DNA from: Luzula sylvatica
Lineage: Eukaryota; Streptophyta; Magnoliopsida; Poales; Juncaceae
Assembly: GCA_946800325.1 (NCBI GenBank)
Contig: OX326958.1
Coordinates: 2,366,001-2,430,000 of the forward strand
Length of the DNA stretch: 64,000 nucleotides
Direction of reading: 5' to 3'
The notes under the pieces are model-generated. The model did not search any database and was not told where the DNA came from. It saw only the letters and a program-made list of their open reading frames with translations. Shown here in pieces: positions 1-11,228 of the stretch. Within the stretch, counting starts at the first letter, position 1. Every line of letters begins with the position of its first letter. The position numbers and the translations under genes were made by a program.

Positions 1-14
1 TTATCTGGGGATGA
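1..14 (+). CDS. 3' tail of a 131-aa array protein gene (copy 0, partial)
   Basis: The first 14 bases match the last codons and stop (Val-Ile-Trp-Gly-stop) of the genes at 3741, 15000, 19065 and 23053, and the same 3' flank follows. The window therefore opens inside another copy of the array gene. Only the C-terminal four residues are visible, so nothing can be said about whether this copy is intact. Confidence 0.85.
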
Positions 15-599
15 ATTACGACATATAGACAATACGGCGAAGCGAAAATAAAAATAGACCGAATATGATGATCATAGATATTTGTGTTAATAGAAAATTT
101 GTAATAAATATTTAAAGTTTCTTTATGTAAACTTTTTGTAATCATGGAATATATTTTATATATATTGTTGTTCTTGTGTTCACAATTTTTCAATTCATTG
201 TTTTTTGAGAAAATGAATGAGTTTAATATTATTTTTTTGTACCAAATGATTAATTTTTGTTCTAATAGAAGAGTGGAAATAGGTGAGTTGAAATAGGGGA
301 TGAAAACTAATCTTCATATTAAGTGATCATTTTATTGAAAAGAACAAAAAACTTACAACTTATAACTCAAGAATAGAACATTTATTTCATAATAATTAAA
401 CATAAAAGGTTTTTGAACAACAAATAAAATTTAAATCCATCAATCAATGCCAAATACAAGTAACACCAATATTTGTTGTTAATCTGACAAACTCAATTGC
501 TTTGGAACAAATATTTGTTAACTACGAATAGAACATTTATTTAATAATAATAAAACAAATATTTTTATTTTTATTTCATTATAAAAAAATAAAAAAAAA

Positions 600-855
600 T
601 TGAGTCGAGACGAGTCGTATCGAGTCGAGTCGAGTACGAGCCGAGTCGAGTCAAACCGAGCGAGTCGAGATCGAACCAAGTCGAGTATAATCCAATTCGA
701 GTCGAGTCGATTACGGGTCGAGTTCGAGTCGAGTGGAGTTGAGCTCGAGCCAAGTCGAGTCGTGTCGAGTCGAGTCGAGTCGAGTTTGAGCTCGAGCCGA
801 GTCGATTTCGGGACGAGTTCGAATTGAATCGTGTAGTATCGTGTCGAGTTCTGCT
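600..855. repeat. GAGTC/CGAGT-rich degenerate minisatellite, unit 0
   Basis: About 255 bp built from pentamers such as GAGTC, CGAGT and GAGCC. The block is clearly richer in GC than its AT-rich surroundings. It forms chance open frames rich in Ser, Arg, Val and Glu on both strands, which I do not regard as genes. Homologous blocks of different length occur at the same place in every unit. Confidence 0.85.
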
Positions 856-1236
856 ATCTATATATTACCTGACAGATTTGTTTATAAACACGTAAAATTA
901 TGAAAATTACAAAAAAAAATCTTGGATATGAAAAAACACAATTTCCCTATACTATTGTCATGACCGGTAAATAAAAATATATACGTTAATGGATCACATG
1001 TGATAGTATAATATTTATTTTTCATATATAATTTTTTGTATATTTTTCAATCTATGTCATGTGAAAAACTATAACTTGCGTCTATTTTTTAATATACAGT
1101 CAAATTTAATTTAATAGTACTTAATTTTCACTTAGCATTCTAAAAAAAGAGTAGAAGATATTACATTTGTAACTTGGATATGTATTGTGTTTCTAGATGA
1201 TGTATCTCTTATGTTAAAATAAGAGTTAAGGAAATG

Positions 1237-1340
<104 letters not shown>

Positions 1341-1949
1341 CTGATTTCTCCCTCCATAAGAAGTACATGTTTTGCATTGATACATCTTGGAGCAACATCT
1401 TGCATGGTATATTTGATTTCGTAGGAATGGAATGTTCCTATAATTAATCAAAATAAAATAAAATAATCATATAATAATAAATATAAAAAAAGTTAATCGC
1501 ACTATATGTGTTGTAATATATCACTAATATCATTCTATTTTATTGATTTAAAATGCTATTCAATTATAAATAGTATCAAACTTAAGAGTGAAACTAATTT
1601 AATAAATAATATCAAAATATAATTAGCATACATATAAACATAAATTATCTATTAATATGTGATGTGTTTTAAATTTACATTTAAAAAAATAACAATACAA
1701 TTTGATAGATGTTTATAAGTTTAAAAAACTATTTAGATATGTAACTTATTTTTATTATTTCTTAATATTTCAATTGTTTCGAACAAAAACACAAATATAA
1801 TCTATTTAGTATTATATGAAAATCTTATTGTTATAATGTTTTTAAATAAATAATAATATTTAAAAGTCTATTATTTAAATGTGCATTTTTTGCATTCTAT
1901 TTTCTGGTATATTTACAAATTCAAGTTATACAAACTAGTATGTATGAAC

Positions 1950-2459
1950 TACGAATTTTAACGAGACGGGGCGGGTTCGGGTAAGCTTCCCCCATGCCTG
2001 TACCAGAACAAAAAATACCCTCCGGTAAAAAAAAATTCCCCGTATCCGAACCCGTTGGTAAATGTATACCCTTGGATATTACCCGTTTCCCGAAAATATT
2101 AAAAAAAATACATTAAAATCCTACAAAATCACCGACAAGATAATGTTCAAAAAAAATCTGAATAATTATTTTACAAATAAATAAAATCACTAACAATTCT
2201 AAATACATAAAAAAAAACAACATGTTCATATACATTAAGAATTGAAATACTACAAATAATTAAGATAAAACGCCCCAAATGTTCAAATTATCGGGTATTT
2301 TCGAATATTTTTTGGGTATTTGTCGGGTACTGGTTCAGGATACCCGCAGGCAGGTTGTACTAACCATGTACCCGACAAGAACCCGTCTCGGGTTTTTTTT
2401 CGGAGATTACCCGATTCACTGGTATTTTTTGGGTATTACCCGTTCGATAGACATCCCTA
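1950..2459. mobile_element. hAT-like non-autonomous element, unit 0 copy
   Basis: The element is flanked by the perfect 8-bp duplication GTATGAAC (1942-1949 and 2460-2467). Its ends form an imperfect inverted repeat: TACGAATTTTAACGAGACGG on the left against TAGGGATGTCTATCGAACGG read inward from the right. The interior is rich in GGGTA/TACCC runs and encodes nothing convincing. An 8-bp duplication and a TAGGGATGTC-type terminus are typical of hAT MITEs. The element sits at the same place in each unit, so it inserted before the array was amplified. Confidence 0.8.
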
Positions 2460-3628
2460 GTATGAACTATGTATATGAATGTTAATGCAAAGAGAAATTT
2501 CAAAAGAGTCTATTTGATGGATTTTTAAAATTAAAGTTCTAAAAGTAATATCGATTTATATTGTATGTTTTATAATATTATATATTGACTTATTCGTATT
2601 TCATGTATACATTTTTCATTTTCCATTACATTTACATTTGATCACGTAATCTTATGTGAAATAATACGTAGTTGTATAAACTTAGTTTCAAGTGAATCTA
2701 GCCAATAATAAAAATTCACGTCATTAATGTAGGATGACGTGTCCGTCTAAAAATGTTTAAAATATGTTGTAAATAAGGACAGACAAATCAATAATTAATC
2801 GATGATCCAAATTTTGCCTTATATCATAATTTAATGGTCAAAATGGAGTGATGACGCGGCTCAAATAAATTGCACAGAATTGGTTCAAAATAAGAGTGTG
2901 GGTGAAATGTATGCAAATTTTATTAATATTGTAGTATATGCAAATTTTATTAATATTGTAGTATAACTAATCATAATTTAATTATACCCACGAAAATTTA
3001 ATTATTTTCTTTGAAGATTATTCACGATTTTATTGTGCAAATAAATTTTTACTTTAGCGTATAGTTGATTTTTTCACTTGAATTTAACTAATTTTAAAAA
3101 TAGTATGCCGTAACAAATAAAATGAAACATTTAATAGTAATTTGACAATTTAATTTTTACCTTCCTTTTAAAATGAAGTTCAAGAGATCATATTTGTAAT
3201 TTGGATATGTATTGTGTTTCTAGATTTTGTGGTTTTATGTTCAAATGAGTTTAAGAACATGGAAGAAAATTATTATTCTTGATCTAAATATTTCTTAACG
3301 AGGTGAAGTGTTATAGCTAAAGATGTAGACGGGGGCTCTAATGGCTAAAAGAAAGGACTACTTATTGGATACTTTTTGTTTATGTTTCTCGAATTGTTCC
3401 TCATTTAAATTAAATTGGTTGTTAAAAATTTGATGTTTCAATTTGACGGCAAAAAAATATAATGATATTGTTTTGGATATCTTTCCTCTAAAATTTGTTA
3501 TATCCAACATATTAGTGAATATGGACACAAATAAGACTTAATCAATCAATTTTTCTATCATTACAGTTTTATCTATTTTTATCAAATACGATCTGTCAAT
3601 AACTAATTTTCCTTCTCATAGAAACAAC

Positions 3629-3635
3629 TATAAAT
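3629..3635 (+). promoter_or_regulatory. TATA box of array gene copy 1
   Basis: TATAAAT lies about 106 bp upstream of the ATG in a conserved segment (gaaacaactataaatcac). The same box and spacing occur before copies 3 and 4; copy 2 has TATAAAC. A polypyrimidine-rich leader with cttcattctctt follows. Confidence 0.6.
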
Positions 3636-3740
3636 CACAAGGTTATACTCCTCCATTAACCACAAAACGAACCAAAGAGTTAATTAAAAGTTTTTATTCT
3701 CTTAACCTTCGATCATCTTCATTCTCTTAAAGCTTGAAAA

Positions 3741-4136
3741 ATGGGTAATGTCCGATCATGCTTTTCTTCAACGGCCAAAGAAGCAATTCTAATAACATCA
3801 GATGGAGTACATCACCGAGCGCAACTTCCGATGAACGTTTGGATGGCGAGCAATATTTTCGCTCCGGGGGAGCATTTCCTCGGTAATGTCGAGGAAATGA
3901 TTGTGAACGATAACACGCCGACTCCTCTAGGTGCATTTAGACAACTAAAGAAAAATAATGTATACTTGTTTATTCCTCAAGAAAGAATGATAGATTTTCT
4001 TTTAAATCATGACAAATTGAGAGATGAACAAGTAGATATTCTTAAAACTATTTTGGAACAAGTAAAAAGAACACAAAAAAAGAAAGCTCGTGTAGGGTTC
4101 GAGTATGTCGCAGACGCACAAGTTATCTGGGGATGA
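3741..4136 (+). CDS. 131-aa DUF4228/PADRE-like, probably N-myristoylated protein, copy 1
   Basis: Intronless 131-residue protein. It begins MGNVRSCF: Gly2 and Ser6 fit the N-myristoylation consensus and Cys7 could be palmitoylated, so a membrane-attached protein is likely. Residues 15-83 run AILITSDG ... PGEHFL ... YLFIPQERM, which resembles the plant DUF4228/PADRE pattern (a short strand after the N-terminus, a PG-H motif, then a VYxxxP-type segment). Family members are often induced by pathogen or abiotic stress; that is family knowledge and is not seen here. Residues 109-117 are very basic (KRTQKKKAR). The ATG is the first in the frame and follows a conserved leader. The family call rests on pattern recognition, not a search. 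This copy has Leu17 and Ser20. Confidence 0.8.
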   Translation: MGNVRSCFSSTAKEAILITSDGVHHRAQLPMNVWMASNIFAPGEHFLGNVEEMIVNDNTPTPLGAFRQLKKNNVYLFIPQERMIDFLLNHDKLRDEQVDILKTILEQVKRTQKKKARVGFEYVADAQVIWG

Positions 4137-4709
4137 ATTTACGACATATAGACAATACGGCGAAGCGAAAATAAAAATAGACCGAATATGATGATCATAG
4201 ATATTTGTGTTAATAGAAAGTTTGTAATATATATTTAAAGTTTCTTTATGTAAACTTTTTGTAATCATGGAATATATTTTATATATATTGTTGTTCTTGT
4301 GTTCACAATTTTTCAATTCATTGTTTTTGAGAAAATGAATGAGTTTAATATTATTTTTTTTGTACCAAATGATTAATTTTTGTTCTGATAGAAGAGGGGA
4401 AATAGGTGAGTTGAAATAGGGGATGAAAACTAATCTTCATACTAAGTGATCATATTATTGAAAAGAACAAAAAACTTACAACTTATAACTTAAGAATAGA
4501 ACATTTATTTCATAATAATTAAACATAAAAGCTCTTTGAACAACAAATAAAATTTAAATCCATCAATCAATGCCAAATACAAGTAGCACCAATATTTGTT
4601 GTTATCTGACAAACTAAATTGCTTTGGAACAAATATTTGTTATCTACGAATAGAACATTTATTTAATAATAATAAAACCAATATTTTTTTTATTTCATTT
4701 TAAAAAAAA

Positions 4710-4940
4710 ATAGAGTCGAGACGAGTTGTATCGAGTCAAGTCGAGTTCGAGCCGAGTCGAGTCAAACCGAGCGAGTCGAGATCGAACAAAGTCGAGTCGA
4801 TTACGGGACGAGTTCGAGTCGAGTGGAGTCGAGACGAGTCGAGCTTGAGCCAAGTCGAGTCGTGTCGAGTCGAGTCGAGTTTGAGCTCGAGCCGAGTCGA
4901 TTTCGGGACGAGTTCGAGTTGAATCTAGTAGTATCGTGTC
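4710..4940. repeat. GAGTC/CGAGT-rich block, unit 1
   Basis: This is the counterpart of the block at 600-855, somewhat shorter, with one stretch of pentamers missing relative to unit 0. Confidence 0.82.
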
Positions 4941-5902
4941 GAGTTCTGCTATTTATGCATTACATGACAAATTTGTTTATAAACAAGTAAAATTATGTCA
5001 TAACCGGTAAATAAAAATATATACGTTTATGGATCATATGTGGTAGTATAATATTTATTTTTCATATATAATTTTTTGTATATTTTTCAATCTATGTCAT
5101 GTGAAAAACTATAACTTACGACTATTTTTTAATATACAGTCAAATTTAATTTAATAATACTTAATGTTCACTTAGTATTCTAAAAAAAGAGTAGAAGATA
5201 TTACATTTGTAACTTGGATATGTATTGTGTTTCTAGATGATGTATCTCTTATGTTAAAATGAGAGTTAAGGAAATGAAAAAAAAAAATATTCCTGATTTC
5301 TCCCTCCATAAGAAATACATGTTTTGCATTGATACATCTTGGAGCAACATCTTGCATGGTATTTTTGATTTCGTAGGAATGGAATGTTCCTTTAATTAAT
5401 CAAAATAAAATAAAATAATCATATAATAATAAATATAAAAAAAGTTAATCGTACTATATGTGTTTTAATATATCACTAATATCATTATATTTTATTGATT
5501 TAAAATGCTATTCAATTATAAATTATATCAAACTTAAGAGGGAAACTAATTTAATAAATAATATCAAAATTTAATTAGCATACATGTAAACATAAATTAT
5601 TTATTAATATGAGATGTGTTTTAAATTTACATTTAAAAAAATTACAATAATTTTTTATAGGTGTTTATAAGTTTAAAAAACTATTTAGATATGTAACTTA
5701 TTTTTATTATTTTTTTAATATTTAAATGGTTTCGAACAAAAACACAAATATAATCTATTTAGTATTAGATGAAAATCTTATTGTTATAATTTTTTTAAAT
5801 AAATAATAATATTTAAAAGTCTATTATTTAAATGTGCATTTTTTGCATTCTATTTTCTTGTATATTTACAAATTCAAATTATACAAACTAGTATGTATGA
5901 AT

Positions 5903-6408
5903 TACGAATTTAAACTGGACGGGGCGGGTTCGGGTAAGCTTCCCTCATACCCGTACCAGAACAAAAAATACCCGCCGGTAAAAAAAAATCCCCGTATCCG
6001 AACCAGTTCGTAAATGTATAACCTTGGGTATAACCCGATTGCCGAAAATATTAAAAAATATACATTAAAATCCTACAAAATCACCGACAAGATAAGGTTC
6101 AAAAATAATCTGAATAACTATTTTACAAATAAATAAAATCACTAACAATTCTAAATACATAAAAAAAACATGTTCACATACATTAAGAATTGAAATACTA
6201 CAAATAATTAAGATAAAACGTCCCAAATGTTCAAATTATCGGGTATTTTCGAATATTTTTTGGGTATTTTTCGGGTACTAGTTCAGCATACCCGCAGACA
6301 GGTAGTACTAACTATGTACCCGACACGAACCCATCGCGGGTTTTTTTTGCGGATATTATCCGATTCGCTGGTATTTTTCGGGTATTACCCGTTCCATAGA
6401 CATCCCTA
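5903..6408. mobile_element. hAT-like non-autonomous element, unit 1 copy
   Basis: Orthologous to the element at 1950-2459. The left target duplication is decayed (GTATGAAT at 5895-5902) while the right one is GTATGAAC (6409-6416). The right terminus TAGGGATGTCTATGGAACGG is intact. Confidence 0.78.
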
Positions 6409-7269
6409 GTATGAACTATGTATATGAATGTTAATACAAAGAAAATTTTCAAAATAGTATATTTGATGGATTTTTAAAATTAAAGTTCTAAAAGTAATAT
6501 TAATTTATATTGTATGTTATATAATATTATATATTGACTTATTCGTATTTCATGTATACATTTTTCATTTTCCATTGCATTTACATTTGATCACGTAATC
6601 TTATGTGAAATAATATGTAGTTGTATAAACTTAGTTTCAAGTGAATCTAGCCAATAATAAAAGTCCACGTCATTAATGTAGGATGACGCGTCCGTCTAAA
6701 AATGTTTCAAACATGTTGTATATTAGGACACACAAATCAATAATTAATCGATGATCCAAATTTTACCATATATCATAATTTAATAGTTAAAATGAGTGAT
6801 GACGCGGCTCAAATAAATTGCACAGAGTTGGTTCAAAATGAGGGTGTGGGTGAAATGTGTGCAAATTTTATTAATATTGTAGTATAACTAATCATAATTT
6901 AATTATACCCACGAAAATTTAATTATTTTCTTTGAAGATTATTCACGATATTATTGTGCAAATAAATTTTTACTTTAGCGTATAGTCGATTTTTTCACTT
7001 GAATTTAACTAATTTTAAAAATATTATGCCGTAACAAATAAAATGAAACATTTAATAGTAATTTGACAATTTAATTTTTACCTTCCTTTTAAAATGAAGT
7101 TCAAGAGATCATATTTGTAATTTGGATATGTATTGTGTTGTGTTTCTAGATTTTGTGGTTTTATGTTCAAATGAGTTAAAGAATATGGAAGAAAATTATT
7201 GTTCGTGATCTAAATATTTCTCCTTCTATAGACTATAACTATGCATGATATTTTTTGCAGGGATACACC

Positions 7270-7868
7270 TAGGGATGTCAATGGTGTGGATATTGCCCGA
7301 ACCGACCCGAACCGTATCCGAAAAAATATTCGGATTCGAAAAAAATATCCGAATCCGAGTGGATCCGGATATGGATCTGGTTGCTAATTTTAAGATCCGG
7401 AACCGGATTCGGTATTCGGTTTTGGTGCGGGAACCGGATCCGTGTTCCGGATCCGGGTATTTTTAGGATCCGGATACTCGAAACTAGATTCGAGTATCCG
7501 AAACCGGATCCGAATACTCATATTATATATTATTTTATGTATTATATTTGATATTAGTTGAAAAATCATATACAAATTAATGATTTGTAAGTGATTTAAC
7601 TCACAATCGTAAAATTATGTTTAAATATAATCATATTTATCGTTCATGTCACAAATTATATATATTTATAGCTAAAAAGTAAGTTACGTTATGATAACAT
7701 AGTATCCGTTTTAATATCCGAAACAGAACCATATCCGTATCCGTATCCGACAATATCCAAACCGTATCCGTATCCGTTTATTATCCGAACCGTATCCGGA
7801 TCCGACAATATGGATATGGATCTGGTATGACCACTATCCGAACCGGATCCGAACCGTTGACACCCCTA
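7270..7868. mobile_element. 599-bp hAT MITE private to unit 1
   Basis: Perfect 8-bp target duplication GATACACC (7262-7269 and 7869-7876). The termini are TAGGGATGTCAA and, read inward from the right, TAGGGGTGTCAA. The empty site (gggatacacctaatgcaac) is preserved at 18563 in unit 2. The interior is dense in degenerate ATCCG/CGGAT repeats that can fold back. It carries no coding capacity for a transposase, so it is non-autonomous. It inserted after the array was amplified. Confidence 0.93.
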
Positions 7869-8037
7869 GATACACCTAATGCAACATCTTGCATGGTATT
7901 TCTGATTTTGTAATGAGGTGAAGTGTTGTACGTAAAGAAGTAGACTGGGGCTCTAATGGCTTAAAAGAAAGGACTACTTATTGGATACTTTTTGTTTATG
8001 TTTCTCAGCTTTTTCCTCATTTAAATTAAATTGGTTG

Positions 8038-10695
8038 TTAAAAATTTGATGTTTCTTGAGTTTTAGGGAGCCCCAACATGTCACGAATTTCCGCAATAGT
8101 GTTTGAAGAAAGAGGAGTTGTCTCATTTTTTTCGTTTTGGAGTTCCGTTATTATTTCCTCTCTTAGGAATTTTTTCTTCGATTTTTTATGAGCGGTACGT
8201 ATATTTTTTGTGGTTTGTTTTGTTGTTTCGTGAGTAGTACGAATTTCCTCTCTTAGGGATTTTTTGTGGTTATCATTAGAGATTAGAGGGTAGCCCGAGC
8301 CAAGAAGAAGGGGGGACGATAGTGGACCCTCATATTGTGATGAAGAAGTATGGAGGACATTATTTGTCGTGAAATTAGAATTTTTTTCCTCATCTAGGTT
8401 TATGTTGTCACATTGAATCGGGTGATCCAATAAGAGAGGAAGATCTCGATTATTTGATGTAAAAGCTTTTGAGATATTGGGTCCAAGAGAATTAAAATCT
8501 GACCCGATAAGAGAGAGTGGAGAGAGAGTGGGTTCAGATCCGAGAATATTAGCTATTGCAGGATTATTATCTACCGCAGGATTATTCGCTGCCATAGACG
8601 AGTTATTATCGCAGACCTGAGAAATCGCTGCAGAAATATTAGTGCAGACCCGAGAAGGAGCGGGTGCAGACCCGTTTACAGGTGCATCTGCAGGAGCAGC
8701 TGCAGGAGTATTATTTGCTGCAGAATTATTCGCTGCTGCTGCAGAATTATTAGTGCAGACATGAGAAATCGCTGCAACAGTTTGAATTTTTAGAAATGGG
8801 GAATTATTAGCTGCAGACCCGTTAACTGCTGCAGACCCGTTAAGGGAATTTTTTGAGGTATTTGCACCATTTGAAACAGACCCGTTAACTGTAGTGAGAT
8901 AGAATTTGTTTTTTCGATTCTTTAGGTGATTTTTGCGGCCTACGGGACCGAGGAATTTTCGTTTTTTAGATTTCAATAGAGAAGATAGAAAAATGTTTAT
9001 ACCTTTGGATGATGTCGACTTCATCGAGTCCTCGGAGGAAGAAGGTTTTTTCTTGCGTTGCCTTTTTTTTGGATGGTATTCGTCGGAGTCCGTCTTGTTA
9101 TTCGTTACCTCCTCGATTATCGACAAACCTTGTCGGAGCAAGGAATTAATCCTATCCTTATCGGCAGAAATTGGAGGAGCTTCGATGGTTATCGGGTGGT
9201 GCAATTTTTCGGATGGTGCAATTATGGAGGAAGGAATTAGTTTGCATAAAGCTTGTAGCCATGATTCATCGACCAAAACTTTACCCGGTGGGAGAGGGGC
9301 CGGAGGAGCGACCTTGAGCTCGACTAGAGATGGAGGTGTCGGCACTTTTGAACTATCATCCGAGTCACTCGTTATGTGTTGAAAATTTTCGTGTTGACGT
9401 CGCTCGATGTCCTCTTTCATGGCCTCAAACAACGAATCCGGTGGCGTTGGATTCTCTGGATAGTAAAATTGAAGCGGATTTTCTTCACGACTAAGAAACT
9501 TTAATTGCACCAACTTACCATGGCCGAGACCGGAGAGTTCGATGAAGTCGGGAATTAGCGAGAGATCGGCCACTCCTACCACTATGTCTAGCGTCTCCAT
9601 AGTGGATAGCTCGTATAGAGGTCCGTGATGAATAAGCACCCCAAATCTTCCTATTATGGATGCCAATTCGGTTGGGTCCCACGCATATGGAGGCAAATCG
9701 ATGAGACGAAACCATACTCGATATGGGTAGTAGACCCGATATGAGTCAATAGAGATTTCCCACGCATAATTGATAAAGTTGGCCCGCCTCAAACTAACAA
9801 GATCGTTTGATATGAATTTGTCTCGATTAATCATAGGAGGAAGAAGAACGACGTACTTATTCCGACCCATATATGTGAGTTGGAACGGTGCTTCCCATGT
9901 GCGACACTTTAATAAGAGGATGTTAATAGCGTCAAGGTTATGGTTTGGCACAAATCGAGCGTCGATTAGAACCCCTTGTCTCCACCTTGCAACTTCTTGG
10001 ATTTGTCGGATGGTTTGCGTGAGGTTATGCACTATTGAGTTTGGCCGACCCTTTGGTAATGCATCATGACCCGAAATTCCTCGCGGTATTAGTGGATCCG
10101 GGTCATTGCTTTTGATGTCCGAAATTTCACGCGGTATTAGTGGTTCGGTTTGGTGGCAGATTTCGGGTAGTGTGGCAGTTTTCGGTTTGGCCGGGATATT
10201 GATGGCTACCTTCGGTTTGGCAGCAGCCATATGAGTGGCTCGATCGGGTTTGGAGATCTTCCGATTATTGGGATATGGAGATCGGGTCTTGAAGACTTGA
10301 GTCTTGCAATTTTTGGCCATATGGCCCGGTTTGTCACATCTTACGCACACTAGTTGTCGACGACACGTCTCGAGGGTATGACCGGATTGTAGACACCGCC
10401 GACAATTGTCAGTCCGAGGAGGTTTGGCTTGTGGCTGCCATGGAGTACTCGGCCTAGGGGGGTACCGAGTTGGTTGCATGGCAGATCTAGTGTTAGATCT
10501 AGCTACTTGATCTTCTTTTGCATGTTTACGCCTCGGTTTTGATGCATTAGAAGTTGCACCCCTTTGATAAAACGGATTAGTAATTTGGTCCGGCGATGGG
10601 GTTGCTAGGATGCCGGCATAAGAACCTTTTGGCGGTATTGAACGACCAGGCTGATCGTTGGGGATCAAGGGTTGTTTGCCTTTTCGATTTTCCAT
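8038..10695 (-). CDS. LINE ORF1 protein (gag-like, zinc-knuckle, RNA-binding), 3' end replaced by host DNA
   Basis: ORF1 of plant L1 elements coats the element RNA. I place the start at the ATG at 10695 (MENRKGKQP) because CACCATGG context surrounds it and upstream sequence looks like leader; an in-frame ATG at 10932 would add 79 residues. Residues about 98-131 hold two CCHC knuckles, CRRCLQSGHTLETC and CVRCDKPGHMAKNC. Residues about 230-390 contain a DUF4283/RRM-like region (YVVLLPPMI ... YRVWFRLIDLPPYAW). The C-terminal third is low complexity, rich in Asn, Ser and Ala, then basic. Knuckles before the DUF4283-like region are the reverse of the order I usually expect. The stop and last four residues lie in the host target site, so the natural C-terminus is missing. 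Confidence 0.85.
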   Translation of the reverse strand: MENRKGKQPLIPNDQPGRSIPPKGSYAGILATPSPDQITNPFYQRGATSNASKPRRKHAKEDQVARSNTRSAMQPTRYPPRPSTPWQPQAKPPRTDNCRRCLQSGHTLETCRRQLVCVRCDKPGHMAKNCKTQVFKTRSPYPNNRKISKPDRATHMAAAKPKVAINIPAKPKTATLPEICHQTEPLIPREISDIKSNDPDPLIPRGISGHDALPKGRPNSIVHNLTQTIRQIQEVARWRQGVLIDARFVPNHNLDAINILLLKCRTWEAPFQLTYMGRNKYVVLLPPMINRDKFISNDLVSLRRANFINYAWEISIDSYRVYYPYRVWFRLIDLPPYAWDPTELASIIGRFGVLIHHGPLYELSTMETLDIVVGVADLSLIPDFIELSGLGHGKLVQLKFLSREENPLQFYYPENPTPPDSLFEAMKEDIERRQHENFQHITSDSDDSSKVPTPPSLVELKVAPPAPLPPGKVLVDESWLQALCKLIPSSIIAPSEKLHHPITIEAPPISADKDRINSLLRQGLSIIEEVTNNKTDSDEYHPKKRQRKKKPSSSEDSMKSTSSKGINIFLSSLLKSKKRKFLGPVGRKNHLKNRKNKFYLTTVNGSVSNGANTSKNSLNGSAAVNGSAANNSPFLKIQTVAAISHVCTNNSAAAANNSAANNTPAAAPADAPVNGSAPAPSRVCTNISAAISQVCDNNSSMAANNPAVDNNPAIANILGSEPTLSPLSLIGSDFNSLGPNISKAFTSNNRDLPLLLDHPIQCDNINLDEEKNSNFTTNNVLHTSSSQYEGPLSSPLLLGSGYPLISNDNHKKSLREEIRTTHETTKQTTKNIRTAHKKSKKKFLREEIITELQNEKNETTPLSSNTIAEIRDMLGLPKTQETSNF

Positions 10696-10955
10696 GGTGA
10701 CGGCTAGGGTTTTTTGAAGATGGAGAGAAGAGATATCCAAAGGTTTGGTTCTATTTTTGGAGACCAAGTATGGAGAGAGAGAGGAAGGAGAGTAGGGCGT
10801 GATGAGGCAAGGAGGTTGTTGCCTTGTGATGAGATACCATCCATCACCATGAGAAATTTTTGCAATCTTTCCTCTTGGGCAAGACATGCCATTTTCGCCA
10901 TTTTTTCTCCAGCCAACCCTAGCAGCCGCCATCTCGTTCGAGCCTCAATGAACAA

Positions 10956-11134
10956 GTAAACCGAAAATATACTCACCTCAACCAACTTACAAAATCAAAA
11001 TATTAAACCTAAATCTATCTCTATTATTGAACAAGTAAACTCTATTACTAATTCAACTCTCTTGTTGCAAGGTTGCATTAATGAGGAGCATAGAGATCAT
11101 GAAGAGGAGGATGGCCCAACAAGCGTGCCTTAAT
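10956..11134 (+). pseudogene. Probable detached C-terminal segment of LINE ORF1
   Basis: A plus-strand open frame with no start runs from a stop at about 10955 to the TAA at 11132-11134. It ends with the acidic tail NEEHRDHEEEDGPTSVP, about 95 bp upstream of the ORF2 ATG. Its place immediately before ORF2 and its lack of a start fit the 3' end of ORF1 left in the non-inverted half. The link to ORF1 is inferred from position only. Confidence 0.5.
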
Positions 11135-11228
11135 CATTTATAGATTTTACTTTATCTACCTTTAATCTTTCTTTAATCTCATCTTGTCTTTAATCTTTCT
11201 CATCTTTCGAACTCAACATCTTTGTCTT

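Noticed and set aside
600..827. Ser/Arg/Val/Glu-rich open frames over the GAGTC blocks (also at 15943-16278, 20008-20241, 23953-24207)
   Set aside because: They follow directly from the pentamer composition, occur on both strands and change length between units.
8933..9382. 149-codon plus-strand frame within the LINE left half
   Set aside because: Antisense shadow of ORF1. The minus-strand frame carries the recognisable zinc knuckles.
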